From positions 1,222,663-1,286,662 of the forward strand of contig CAJNDS010001113.1 in assembly GCA_905221605.1 (NCBI GenBank): 64,000 nucleotides of DNA, written 5' to 3'. This document shows, one piece after another, positions 10,862 to 21,200 of the stretch; the stretch's first letter is position 1; the number at the start of each line of letters is the position of its first letter. A model generated the notes under the pieces. It had not been told where the DNA came from, did not search any database, and was given only the letters and a program-made list of their open reading frames with translations. The stretch is from Symbiodinium natans (lineage: Eukaryota; Sar; Dinophyceae; Suessiales; Symbiodiniaceae). A program made the position numbers and the translations under genes.

Positions 10862-11973
10862 GTTTCCGGCGTGGCCTCCCTCCTTGCGGCTGAGACCTCC
10901 AATGGCTGTTCGGGGAAGGGGTCTTCGGAAGAGGTTGAGGGTTTAGGGTTTAGGGTTTAGGGTTTAGGGTTTAGGGTTTAGGGCAAAGCTCACGGAAGTT
11001 CGTCGTGGGTTCCTCTGCACTGCGTGGTGCTGCGAAGGCTGCAGGATGTTACTAGTTGGCATCCGCGCATGATCTCACGGTTTGTATTGTATTTGACTAC
11101 GCTCAGGTCTCCAACCCTAAACCCTAAACCCTAAACTTAACACCCTAAACCCTATACCCCAAACCCTAAACCCTAAACCCTAAACCCCAAACCCAAAAGT
11201 CTAAACCCTAAACCCTAAACCCTACAGCGCTAACTCCCCAACCCTTGCTTCAACTGCACAGCACAGATGCCAAGGTGAACTTCAAGGGCTCGCTCTTCTT
11301 TAAGTACTACGAGAAAGGCCGCTGTGAGTTGCAGGGTTTAGGGTTTGGGGTTTTGGGTTTAGGGTTTAGGGTTTCAGGGGATTTGATGGCGGTTTCCCAG
11401 GGGTACGTACCCTTTCGGGAGTTCCTGCAGCAAGGCGTCTAGAGTGTTGAAAGAGCATGCTAAACTTTCAACCATATTTTGGGATGCTATCCCCTCGTTC
11501 CCTCATTCCTTCAGTGCCTAAACCCTCAACCCTAAGCCCTAAACCCTAAGCCCCACACCTTAAACCATTAGTCCGCGGCCCAAGAGCCGTTCGTCGAGGC
11601 CCGAGCATCCTTCATCTGAAACGTTTCAACCTGCAACCAAAAACCCCGTGTATGTCCCAATCCAATTCAAAAGAGATCAGGAGCGCTTCTACGGGGTTTA
11701 GGGTTTAGGGTTTAGGGTTTAGGGTTTAGGGTTTAGGGTTTAGGGTTTAGGGTGTGTAGGTTCTAGGTGAGTATGGTAATTTTGGGGTAGAAGGGGGTAT
11801 GCACACCCTAAACCCCTCGAAGCCCTCCTGAGCCCTCATAAATCCTAAACCCTAAACCCTAAACCCTAAACCCTAAACCCTGAACCCTAAGCCCTAAGCC
11901 CTAAACCCTAAACCCTAGACCTCCTGATTCGACCGTAAGCCCGAGGCCCTTTCAGCGCCAACGCAAGAAGTGA
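10862..11973 (+). CDS. six-exon 3' gene part, unknown basic-tailed protein
   Basis: Six exons chain with agreeing phases: 10862-10933, 11045-11106, 11262-11335, 11401-11434 (GC donor), 11572-11695 and 11956-11973. They read VSGVASLLAAETSNG, then WHPRMISRFVLYLTTL, KVNFKGSLFFKYYEKGRCEL, PRPKSRSSRPEHPSS and VYVPIQFKRDQERFYG, and end RQRKK and a stop. The tail is strongly basic, as in nuclear or nucleic-acid-binding proteins (inference). No domain is recognised. Introns are short (65-260 bp), and three of the five begin with G-rich TTTAGGG-like repeats. It could be the 3' half of the gene starting at 4872, but one linking exon is missing. Confidence 0.5.
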
Positions 11974-12066
11974 GGGTGTCCGGAGAGCCACACACACCTC
12001 GAAATCCGCTCTAACCCCTACCCCCTAAGCCCTAAATCCAGACACCTTCACTTCGTTGCTGAGTGA

Positions 12067-12120
12067 GTACACTTTGCACTTTTTGGGATACTAGAATCCC
12101 CTATAGAACTCAAAGTGTAC
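12067..12120. other. perfect 10-bp inverted repeat, GTACACTTTG/CAAAGTGTAC
   Basis: GTACACTTTG at 12067-12076 and CAAAGTGTAC at 12111-12120 are exact reverse complements separated by 34 bp. It lies about 100 bp past a proposed stop codon, so a 3' end signal or a decayed TIR element are both possible. Confidence 0.5.
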
Positions 12121-12289
12121 ACTTTTAGGGGGCTTATGAGCTCAGCAGCTAAGCTAAAGCTCCAAAACCCCACACCCACAACCGTAACCCTTACGTCTTA
12201 ACCACACCCCAAACCCTGAATCCCCAGACTCCTAAACTCTCGAAAACCTCTGAACCCTAAACCCTAAACCCTAAACCCTAAACCCAAAA

Positions 12290-12965
12290 CCCAAAACCCT
12301 GAACCCTAACCCTAAACACTTAACCCTTAAACCCCTAAACCCTAAACCCCTAAAACCCCTAAAACCCCTAAAACCCCTAAACCCCTAAACCCCTAAACCC
12401 CTAAACCCCTAAACCCCTAAACCCCTAAACCCCTAAACCCCTAAACCCCTAAACCCCTAAACCCCTAAACCCCTAAACCCCTAAACCCCTAAACCCCTAA
12501 ACCCCTAAAAACCCCTAAAAACCCCTAAACCCCTAAACCCCTAAACCCCTAAACCCCTAAACCCCTAAACCCCTAAACCCCCCCTAAACCCCTAAACCCC
12601 TAAAAACCCCCTAAACCCTAAACCCCTAAACCCCTAACCCCTAAAACCCCTAAAACCCCTAAACCCCTAAACCCCTAAACCCCTAAACCCCTAAACCCCT
12701 AAACTAAACCCCTACCCCTAAACCCCTTAAACCCCTAAACCCCTAAACCCCTAAACCCCTAAACCCCTAAACCCCTAAACCCCTAAACCCCTAAACCCCT
12801 AAACCCCTAAACCCCTAAACCCCTAAACCCCTAAACCCCTAAACCCCTAAACCCCTAAACCCCTAAACCCCTAAACCCCTAAACCCCTAAACCCCTAAAC
12901 CCCTAAACCCCTAAACCCCTAAACCCCTAAACCCTAAACCCTAAACCCTAAACCCTAAACCCTAA
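12290..12965 (-). repeat. CCCCTAAA octamer array
   Basis: About 75 copies of the octamer CCCCTAAA (TTTAGGGG on the other strand) run almost without interruption, ending in a few CCCTAAA heptamers. The block is one nucleotide out of register with the usual heptamer, so it amplified as its own unit. Confidence 0.9.
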
Positions 12966-13013
12966 ACCCCCAACCCAACGAGCCCTGTCGGCTTGAGAGC
13001 TCTCACTTTGTAG

Positions 13014-15029
13014 GTGGCGACCTCATCATCGAGCAATATGGTGGTGATGACACCCTGTGTCTGGCCCTTCCATTATGGGGCTTTGTAGTTTGGGGTTTGG
13101 GGGTTTAGGGTTTAGGGTTTAGGGTTTGGGGGTTTAGGGTTTAGGGTTTCGGGTTCCGAAAACAGGGCCCTTCCATTTTGGGGTTGTGGCTTAGGGTTTG
13201 GGGGTTGAGGGTTTGGAGGTTTGTGGTGGGTTGAGCGTTTAGGGTTTGGGGGTTTAGGCTATAGGGTTCCGAAAATGGAGGCTTTGCCCTTGTGAATCCT
13301 ACCTTGTATCATTTCCCTGTACAGATGTAGCCGAGGCTTCATTCGGCTTTGGGGGTTTAGGGTTTTGGGTGGGTTTAGGGTTTAGGGCTTAGGGCTTAGG
13401 GCTTAGGGTTTAGGGTTTAGGGTTTAGGGTTTAGGGTTTGGGGTTCCACATGTTACATGGGGGGTTAGCTCGGGGTTCGGGGCTTTGGGCCCCTGGGCTT
13501 CCTTACCATAGGGGCCCCCTTCTTCTGGTTCCTGTGGGGTTTAGGGTTTGGGGTTTAGGGTTTAGGGTTTAGGGTTTGGGGTTTAGGGTTTAGGGTTTAG
13601 GGTTTCAGGCTCAGGGAAAATTGTACCAGGATCACATACAGAAGCCCGAAACTAAGGCTACGTCGGACCTATGGGTAGGTCTACCCTAGGCCTACGGGTA
13701 GCCTATGTACAGGCCTACGTAGAGGCTATGCGAGGCTTCCTATAGGCGTATCCGTAGGCCTACGAGTGGGCTACTGGTAGGCCTCCCCGTAGGCCTACCA
13801 GTCGCCTATTGACAGGCCTACCAGTAGGGCTGTGGATAGCCTACCGGTAGGCCTACCCGTAGGGCTGCGGGTAGGCTGCCGGTAGGCCTATCCGTAGGCC
13901 TACGGGTAGGCTACCGGCAGGCCTACCCGTAGGCCCATGGGTAGGCTACCAGTAGGCCTGCCCATAGGCGTGTAGGTATGCTACCGCCTCGGGCGTACGC
14001 CCTGGACCGAGCCCCAGGACTCGAGAAACGACGAAAGCACCCGTCAAACTGCTCCCTAAATTCTCAACCCGAGACATCATGTGCATCCGTAAAAGAAATC
14101 ACGCACGCATGGACTCTTAGGCCCTCCTTTTTGTGCCCGAGCCCCAGCCCCGAGATCATCACTACTACTATGCCTCGACTACGTATAAGCCTGCGGGTAG
14201 GGCTGCCGGTCGCCTACCCGTAGGCCTGCGGGTAGGCCTACCGGTAGCCTGCCCGTAGGCCTGCGGGTCGGCCCATAGATAGCTTACTTATAGGCCTGCG
14301 ACCAGGCCTACCGGTAGCATACCTACACGCCTATGGGCAGGCCTACCGGTGGCCTACCCATAGGCCTCCGCGGGTAGGCCTGCCGGTAGCCTACCCGTAG
14401 GCCGACGGATAGGCGGGTAGGCCTACGCATAGGCTGCCCGTGGCCCTTTGATACGTCTACGGGTAGGCCACACGAGGGCCTACGGATAGGCCTACGCGTA
14501 GGCTGCCGCAGACTCTACCGACAGGCCTACGCGTAGCCAGCCCTAAGCCCTAAGCCCCTAAACCCCTAAACCCCTAACCCCTAAACCCCTAAACCCAGAA
14601 GGCCTTCTGCAAACCGCATCCGAGCCCAACACGCCGGGGATACCACAGGAACATGTAGGGTTTGGGGCCATGGACCCCGGAAAACTCCTGCGGCCGTTGG
14701 GCTTCTTTACCCAGGATCACTGCTTGAAGCGGACACTGCCTATCTAACTTTGAGCGGGTATTTTGGGGTAGCTTTAAGTATGTGTGTGCAGGCGTTGCAA
14801 AATTCTAAGCCCGCAGCCTAAACCCTAAACCCAAAACCCTAAAACCCATCAAACCGAAGGAATGTTCCAGGGTTTGCCGGGCTTCAGTCTGAAGCTTGCA
14901 AAATTTGAGCCCGAAACCCTAAACCCTAAACTCTAAACCCTAAGCCTTCTTGTGACTTGTTCGTTGCTCAGGAAGTGTCTGGGCCACCGAACCGTATTCA
15001 GGTGTCTGGACGCCACGTGGATGCGTTGA
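13014..15029 (+). CDS. candidate three-exon gene segment, unknown protein
   Basis: Exon 13014-13084 follows CACTTTGTAG and reads GDLIIEQYGGDDTLCLALPL then WGF before a GT donor. Exon 14599-14654 reads KAFCKPHPSPTRRGYHRN and leaves two bases, which join the G at 14972 to make Met. Exon 14972-15029 then reads KCLGHRTVFRCLDATWMR and a stop. Phases agree and codons are mostly G/C-ending. The second exon is also open in another frame. A large palindromic satellite fills the intron. No family is recognised. Confidence 0.4.
13640..14540. repeat. palindromic GTAGGCCTAC satellite with an insertion
   Basis: Dozens of imperfect 18-20 bp units built on GTAGGCCTACNGGTAGGC are partly self-complementary, because GTAGGCCTAC is a perfect palindrome. 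The array is split by about 200 bp of unique sequence (13985-14190). It is unrelated to TTTAGGG and lies inside a proposed intron. It is not a CRISPR array: units abut and there are no unique spacers. Confidence 0.85.
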
Positions 15030-15425
15030 TCATGTGATCATGGAGGGCTTTGGTGACACTGCCAGTATCGGTAGAGGTCGTCAGGTGTATATGCCTGGAT
15101 TCTAGATATTTTAGATGTCTGCGCATGAATTCAAGACCCCTGCACGCGCAACGGCGCAGAACTCGGCGACCGTGTCAGTAGGCGAGCATTCCCTAGAGTA
15201 TTCCCTCGACTCAAAGTCCCAAACTTTGAGCCTCAGACATCTTATTGCACTCCTTGTCGCATGCAGATGGTTTGAATAGCAAGGTATTCAAGATGCAGCT
15301 CTCTGGTAGCCACAGGCCCGAGACCCCCCTTTGTTCAGGTGGAGTTTGGGGTTTGGGCAGCAGTTCTGCTTTTTGAACTCAAGGAACTCCCAAACGCAAT
15401 AATGGCTTAAGGTAGGACTCGTTTC

Positions 15426-15600
15426 ACCAGCCCTAAACCCCAAACCCCAAACCCCAAACCCCAAACCCCAAACCCCAAACCCCAAACCCCAAACCCCAAA
15501 CCCCAAACCCCAAACCCCAAACCCCAAATCCCAAATCCCAAATCCCAAATCCCAAACCCTAAACCCTAAACCCGAAACCCGAAACCCGAAACCCTAAACA
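15426..15600 (-). repeat. CCCCAAA array
   Basis: About 23 heptamers, mostly CCCCAAA with CCCAAAT and CCCGAAA variants at the right end. The long GFGVWGL repeat peptide on the minus strand is only a translation of this array. Confidence 0.85.
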
Positions 15601-15622
15601 CGAGGGAGAACAAACCCTTCAG

Positions 15623-17725
15623 AAGTTCGAAAGCCCCTCTTCCTCCTAAGGCCCTCAACGGCGACCCTTGAAACGAAACTGGTTCATGGGTGGTTATGTC
15701 GGGTTTCGGGTTTGGGGGTTTAGGTGTTTATGCTGAGTTGATGATGAGTTTACGGGTTTATGAGTTAAAATGAAGGTACACCAGATCAAGGCGGGTAGAT
15801 GGAGTGTTGTCCTCTGTCTATCCCAAAAAAATCCCCCATGAGCCTCCAAGTGACAGCCCTAAGCGCGCCCGACCCAGGATCCTTTCCGTGGCTTGCCGGA
15901 AAGACGGGGTGGGCTTAGAGTTTAGGGCTTAGGGTTCAGGGTTTAGGGGATCAGTGTTCAGGCTTAGGGTGATGAAGACCACCGCTTCCGGATTTGAGTC
16001 CTCCGGTGTCTCAGGTTCCTCCACCCTACCCTTGAAACCTTAAACCCCAAACCCTAAACCCCACATAAACCCTAAATATCCGAAACCCTGCACCTGCGCT
16101 GCATAGGTCTCCTTGAAAAGGGAGTGCCAATCAACTCTTCTTTGCAAGTAGCAGACGCCCCTCTGGAATCGAATAGGGCTTGGGGGGGTCAAGGTTTGAG
16201 GTTTGGGGTTGGGGCCCAAACCCCTAAACCCTAAACCCTAAACCCTAAACCCTAAACCCCAAACCCTAAACCCTAAACCCTAAACCCTAAACCCTAAACC
16301 CTAAACCCTAAACCCTAAACCCTAAAACCTAAACCCTAAACCCTAAACCCTAAACCCTAAACCCTAAACCCTAAACCCTAAACCCTAAACCCTAAACCCT
16401 AAACCCTAGCCTCATGAACCTCCAAGTAACCCAGGAATCGAGATGTTCGATGAGGAGACGGGCAGCCGTCGCTCAGACGAGTTTTGGCGCCTCCAGGGCT
16501 GACACGCCAAGGGGGGTTTGGGTTTAGGGTTTAGGGTTTAGGGTTTAGGGTTTAGGGTTTGGGGTTTGGGGTTTGGGGTTTGGGGTTTGGGGTTTGGGGT
16601 TTAGGGTTTAGGGTGTAGGGTGTAGGGTATAGGGTGTAGGGTTTAGGATTTAGGGTTTCGGGATTAGGCAAAGAGAATAGTAGCATAGTAACAATCAAAC
16701 AAAGTAGGAAGAAGAATCGACATCATAACAGCCAGTAAGCCCACTACATCCATATTAATAGGGGCAATAGTAAGAATCACCGTCAAGAGAAAGAATGACA
16801 TAGCTGAAGGTTTCACGGGGGGCTGGGGCTCAGGTTCATGGGTACTTATAAGTAGGGTTTAGGGTTTAGGGTTTAGGATTTAGGGTTTAGGGTTTAGGGT
16901 AGGTAGCCCAAGTAAGGTTACCACAATAGTTGTCCTACTTGTAGAAGTACTCATGAAGCTCCAAGTAACCCCGACAGGGGCCCATGCTTACGGAGCTCCA
17001 ACCCTAAACCCTCGTGCGACTCGTTGGGAGTACGGCGATACCGGCTATACCCCAGAACGGTAGCCAACGAACCACCCAAACCGTTTAAGGAACCCCGTTC
17101 AACTTCTCAACCCTAAAACCTACACCCCGTACGCTATTCCCAATTCCTGGCCATTTTGCGCCCTGCCCCTTCGGAGTCCCCAAGACCAGGGATTCAGGGA
17201 TGCAGGGCTTAACGTTTGGGATTTGGGGTTTAGGGTTTAGGGCTAGGGTTTAGGGTTCAGGGTTGAGGGTTGAGGGTTTAGGGTTTAGGGTTTAGGGCTC
17301 TGAATCAAACAGTCAGGTCTGGAGGGTTTAGGGCCCTCCGAGGTTCGGGGGTACTGATGAGAAGGGGGGGCTATAAGTAATCAGGGTTTAGGGTTTAGGG
17401 TTTAGGGTTTAGGGTTTAGGGTGTCGGGTTTCCTGCCCCCGAAATCGCAGAGCCCTGAGAGCCTCTGAACCTCCCAGGTACCAACAGCCAAAGCCTTCTG
17501 TTCTTTAGGGAGGGTCCGTTACTCACGGTTCCCTAAACTCCCCACTCTCCCAAAGGCTCCCTAAGCCTTAAGCTTCGCGAAGGTTCCCTAGCTACCGACC
17601 CCCCATGAACCCACCCCCACCCTTAAGGACCCTATAAGATCTCAACCCCCAGTCAACCGGCGCTGCCAGGACGTGCGGGGCCCTTCATCAAGGGCATGTT
17701 ACTTGGCCTTTCAGTTGTTCTGTAA
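15623..17725 (+). CDS. four-exon gene 3' end, hydrophobic C-terminal tail
   Basis: Exons 15623-15702 (PLFLLRPSTATLETKLVHGW), 15878-15908 (DPFRGLPERR), 16435-16497 (IEMFDEETGSRRSDEFWRLQ, GC donor) and 17670-17725 (RAGPFIKGMLLGLSVVL and a stop) agree in phase at all three junctions. The third exon is almost entirely G/C-ending. The last 12 residues are hydrophobic and could be a tail anchor (inference). The acceptor of the third exon lies just after CATGAACCTCCAAGTAAC, a right end of the GGTTCATGGGTACTT element family. No protein family is recognised and the 5' end is not found. Confidence 0.5.
16210..16408 (-). repeat. CCCTAAA array at an intron 3' end
   Basis: About 28 CCCTAAA copies lead to an element right end and then the acceptor of the exon at 16435. 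Confidence 0.85.
16831..16968. mobile_element. TIR element, GGTTCATGGGTACTT family
   Basis: Left end AGGTTCATGGGTACTTATAAG and right end CTTGTAGAAGTACTCATGAA plus GCTCCAAG are imperfect inverted repeats. TTTAGGG heptamers lie inside. Related copies are at 27558, 28786, 31462 and 52955. Confidence 0.6.
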
Positions 17726-17955
17726 CATGGTGGCGATGAGCCCATATGTACTTCACACAACATGAAACCGCGTTAGGCGCTGCAAAATACACAGTTTTAA
17801 GTAGCATGTTATGTATAGAGTCTACTCTGTGCATTTGTTGTGCTTGATTAGATATTCTACAGGACATAGGATTACATAGGATCTATATATAAGATACTCC
17901 CTATTGACTGTTTAGTACTCTATTTGAGCTTACATGAGATTATATGGTACGTAGT
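17726..17955. other. AT-rich interval after a stop codon
   Basis: AT-rich unique sequence follows the proposed stop at 17725 and precedes the next exon chain. It may hold the 3' UTR and the start region of the next gene. I see no defined signal in it. Confidence 0.4.
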
Positions 17956-18059
17956 AAACCCTAAACCCTCAACCCTAAAACCCTAAACCTTTCAACTCCA
18001 AACCCCTAAAATCCTAACGCCCGAACCCCAAACCCTAAACCCCTACCCCTAGGACCCTC

Positions 18060-18255
18060 AGCCCTAAACCCTAACCCCTAAACCTTAAACCCTAAACCCT
18101 AACCCCTAAACCCTAAACCCTAAACCCTAAACCCTAAACCCCTAACCCCTAAACCCTAAACCCTAAACCCTAAACCCTAAACCCCTAACCTCTAAACCCT
18201 AAACCCTAAACCCTAAACCCTAAACCCTAAAGCCTAAACCCTAAACCCTAAACCC
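18060..18255 (-). repeat. CCCTAAA array with regular CCCCTAACC breaks
   Basis: About 25 heptamers are interrupted by the variant CCCCTAACCCCTAAA at three roughly even places, which suggests a larger repeating block. Confidence 0.8.
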
Positions 18256-18269
18256 TCGCTCTTGGCCAG

Positions 18270-21200
18270 GTTCGAAGGCGACCTCAAGGCCATGGGCATC
18301 GAGTTCGAGAAGGCGGATTCGGGGCGGAGGGGCTTAGGGTTCAGGAGCTTAGGGTTTAGGGGCTTAGGGGAATAGGGTTTAGGGTTTAGGGTTTTGGGGT
18401 ATAGGGTTTAGGGTTTAGGGTTTGGTGTTTTGGGGTTTTGGGGTCTTGGGGTTTAGGGGTTTAGGGGTTTAGGGGTTTAGGGGTTTAAGGGTTTAAGGGT
18501 TCTGGGGTTTAGGGTTTAGGGGGGTTGAGGGTTGGGGAATCAGGAACGAGGATCCAGAGCAGGTGCTTCCCTGTTTTTAGGGTTTAGAGGTTCCGCCCCT
18601 TTAAGGCAAAAAGAGGCTCCCTTTTTCTGCCTCGGTTACCCGTTGGTCTACGGAGAAGTTCTCTTCTCAACCCAGCATCTCTGAGGGCGTAATCCTTTTT
18701 GTTGGGGGATGGGTCCCGCAGCCTAAGCCATAAGCCCTAAGCCCCAAGAGCCCTAAGCCTGGCTCACGGTAAAAGACGCCTGAATTCTAGGATCAAGGGC
18801 TTATGTTGGACGGGCTCATTCTTTTATCTTTCTTTTACTCGCCCGTGAACAAATCCCCGAAATAGGAGCACGAATAATCTTCTCTTTTGGTCTTTTATCA
18901 CGAGCGAATACATGAATTACCAAGAAAACCCAATAAAATAAGCTCACGCGTCTTGCAATTATTATTTCGTTCCTTTCACAATAAAAATCATGCGTTTACA
19001 CGGGTGAGCCGACATTTGCCCCAGAGCCCCTATTAAATAATGTAGGAACGAAGGTAGCAAAGTTAAGGTCTTTAGGGTGGATTTCTTGTTTCCTTATGCA
19101 CGAACGAATACTATTATTATCTTCTCTCGCCCACTTGTTACCCCATGGAATTATCTTCTCCAAACCTACAGTATTATAGGATCACCCGGGATATCACCAA
19201 GAGCCCTAAACCATAAACCCGAAACCCTAAACCCTAAACCCTAGACCCCCTACCCTCTACCCTCTACCCTAAACCCTAAACCCTAAACCACCCTAAACCA
19301 CCCTAAACCACCCTAAACCACCCTAAACCACCCTAAACCCTAAACCACCCTAAAGCACCCTAAAGCACCCTAAAGCACCCTAAAGCACCCTAAAGCACCC
19401 TAAACCACCCTAAACCACCCTAAACCACCCTAAACCACCCTAAACCACCCTAAACCACCCTAAACCCTAAGCCCCAAACCCTAAACCCTAAACCCTAAAC
19501 CCTAAACCCTAAACCCTAAACCTTTCACCACCCTAAACCACCCTAAACCCTAAACCCTAAGCCCCAAACCCTAAACCCTAAACCACCCTAAACCCTAAAC
19601 CCTAAGCCCCAAACCCTAAACCCTAAACCCTAAACCCTAAGCCCCAAACCCTAAACCCTAAACCCTAAACCCTAAGCACCCCCGCAAGCCCGGCCATCCT
19701 CCAACAGAGGCGGAGCCGGATGTCGACTCCCCCTCCGAGCCAGGCTTTGCGCCGTTTCGTTGGGGTTAAAGGGTTCTAGGGTTTAGGGTTTAGGGTTTAG
19801 GGTTTAGGGTTTAGGGTTTAGGGTTCAGGCCTTTAAGGGCTTTAGAGTTTAGGGTTTAGGGCTTTAAGGGTTAAGGGTTTAGGGTTTAGGGTTTAGGGCT
19901 AGGGGGTCAGGGGTTAGGGTTTAGGGTTTAGGGCTTCAGGCATAGGGTTTAGTTCAAGGAATTATGGGCCTCCGAGCTGGGCTTCGGAAGGACAACCCTC
20001 CCCCCTCCTCCTCCAATCTCTTAGGGCCTAGGTTAAGCGGTTTAGGGTTTAGGGTTTTGGGGTTTAGGGTTTCGGGTTTAGGGGATTAGGGGTTTGGGGT
20101 TTAGAGGTTTCGGGGTTTAGGGTTTAGGGTTTAGGGCTTAGGGGCATTTGTATTCGAAAGGGTCTGGGGGTTCAGGGTTTCAGGATGCAAGGGCTCAACG
20201 GTTTTAGGGGTTTCGGGTTTTTATGGTTCAAGGATGAAACGGCTTCTGTGCTGCAGGGTTTAAGGCTTAGAAGGCTTGGGGGCTCAATTTAAGGCTTTTG
20301 GGTTGAAGGTTTTGGGGTTTAAGGGTTCAAGGTGAAATGTTTAATGGTAGACGGGTTTAGGGGTCAGATGTAGATTTGGGGTTTTAGGGCGCAAAGGTTT
20401 ACGGGTTAAAGGTGAGGGTTTAAAGAATCCAGCGTTCGAGGGTCTAAGGGTTTTGGGGTTTAGTGGTTTGGGGCAAGTTTGGATCCGCTTGGCGGGGTCT
20501 AGTTCTGGGTGCCTAAACCCTAAACCCTAAACCCTAAACCCCTAAACCCTAAACCCTAAACCCTAAACCCTAAACCCCTAAACCCAAGATCATTCCCTGA
20601 GCATCCCTCAGGTGCCGACTGAGATACGCCAAAACTTCGACATGCAACAGCCCCATGAAGCAGACAGCCCCGGCATGTGGTACCCCCAAGCCCTCTAAAC
20701 CCTAACTGGTCTGTGTTGGGTACCCAAATGGCAGGGCTCCGTGAATCGGGGAACCTCTAAAGGGGAGCACGACTCCAACCTTGGAACCCTTGACTCTTAC
20801 TCCAAAAACTTGAGTCCTAAACCCTAAACCCTGAACCCTTAACTCTTCGCCCTTAACCCCTGAACCCTCGAGCCAGCCTGTAGATCGAAATGATTCCCCT
20901 TTTTTTGGCAATTCAGGCGTGTTGTTGGAGACCGGAACCCTGAATCATTTCAATCAGCCCCAAAGCAACGAGACCCGAAGTCCTAAGCCCTAAGCCCTCA
21001 CCCCTAAACCCCCAAACCCCTAAACCCTGAGCCCTAAGCCTGAAACCCCAAATCCTAAGCCCTAAGCCCTAAGCCCTAAACCCTGAGCCCTAAGCCCTAA
21101 GCCCTAAGCCCTAAGCCCTAAGCCCTAAGCCCTAAGCCCTAAGCCCTAAGCCCTAAGCCCTAAGCCCAAAGCACTAAGCCCTAAGCCCTAAGCCCCTAAG

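Noticed and set aside
13640-14540. CRISPR array
   Set aside because: Units abut without unique spacers, vary in sequence and sit in a eukaryotic intron; no cas-like genes are present.
15288-15548. Minus-strand GFGVWGL repeat protein
   Set aside because: It is a direct translation of the CCCCAAA array and has no independent coding signal. The same applies to 55700-55906 and 49375-49701.
18990-19080. Fragment of organellar large-subunit rRNA
   Set aside because: GGTAGCAAAGTT resembles a conserved rRNA string, but the sequence on either side does not follow the rRNA order, so a dozen bases prove nothing.
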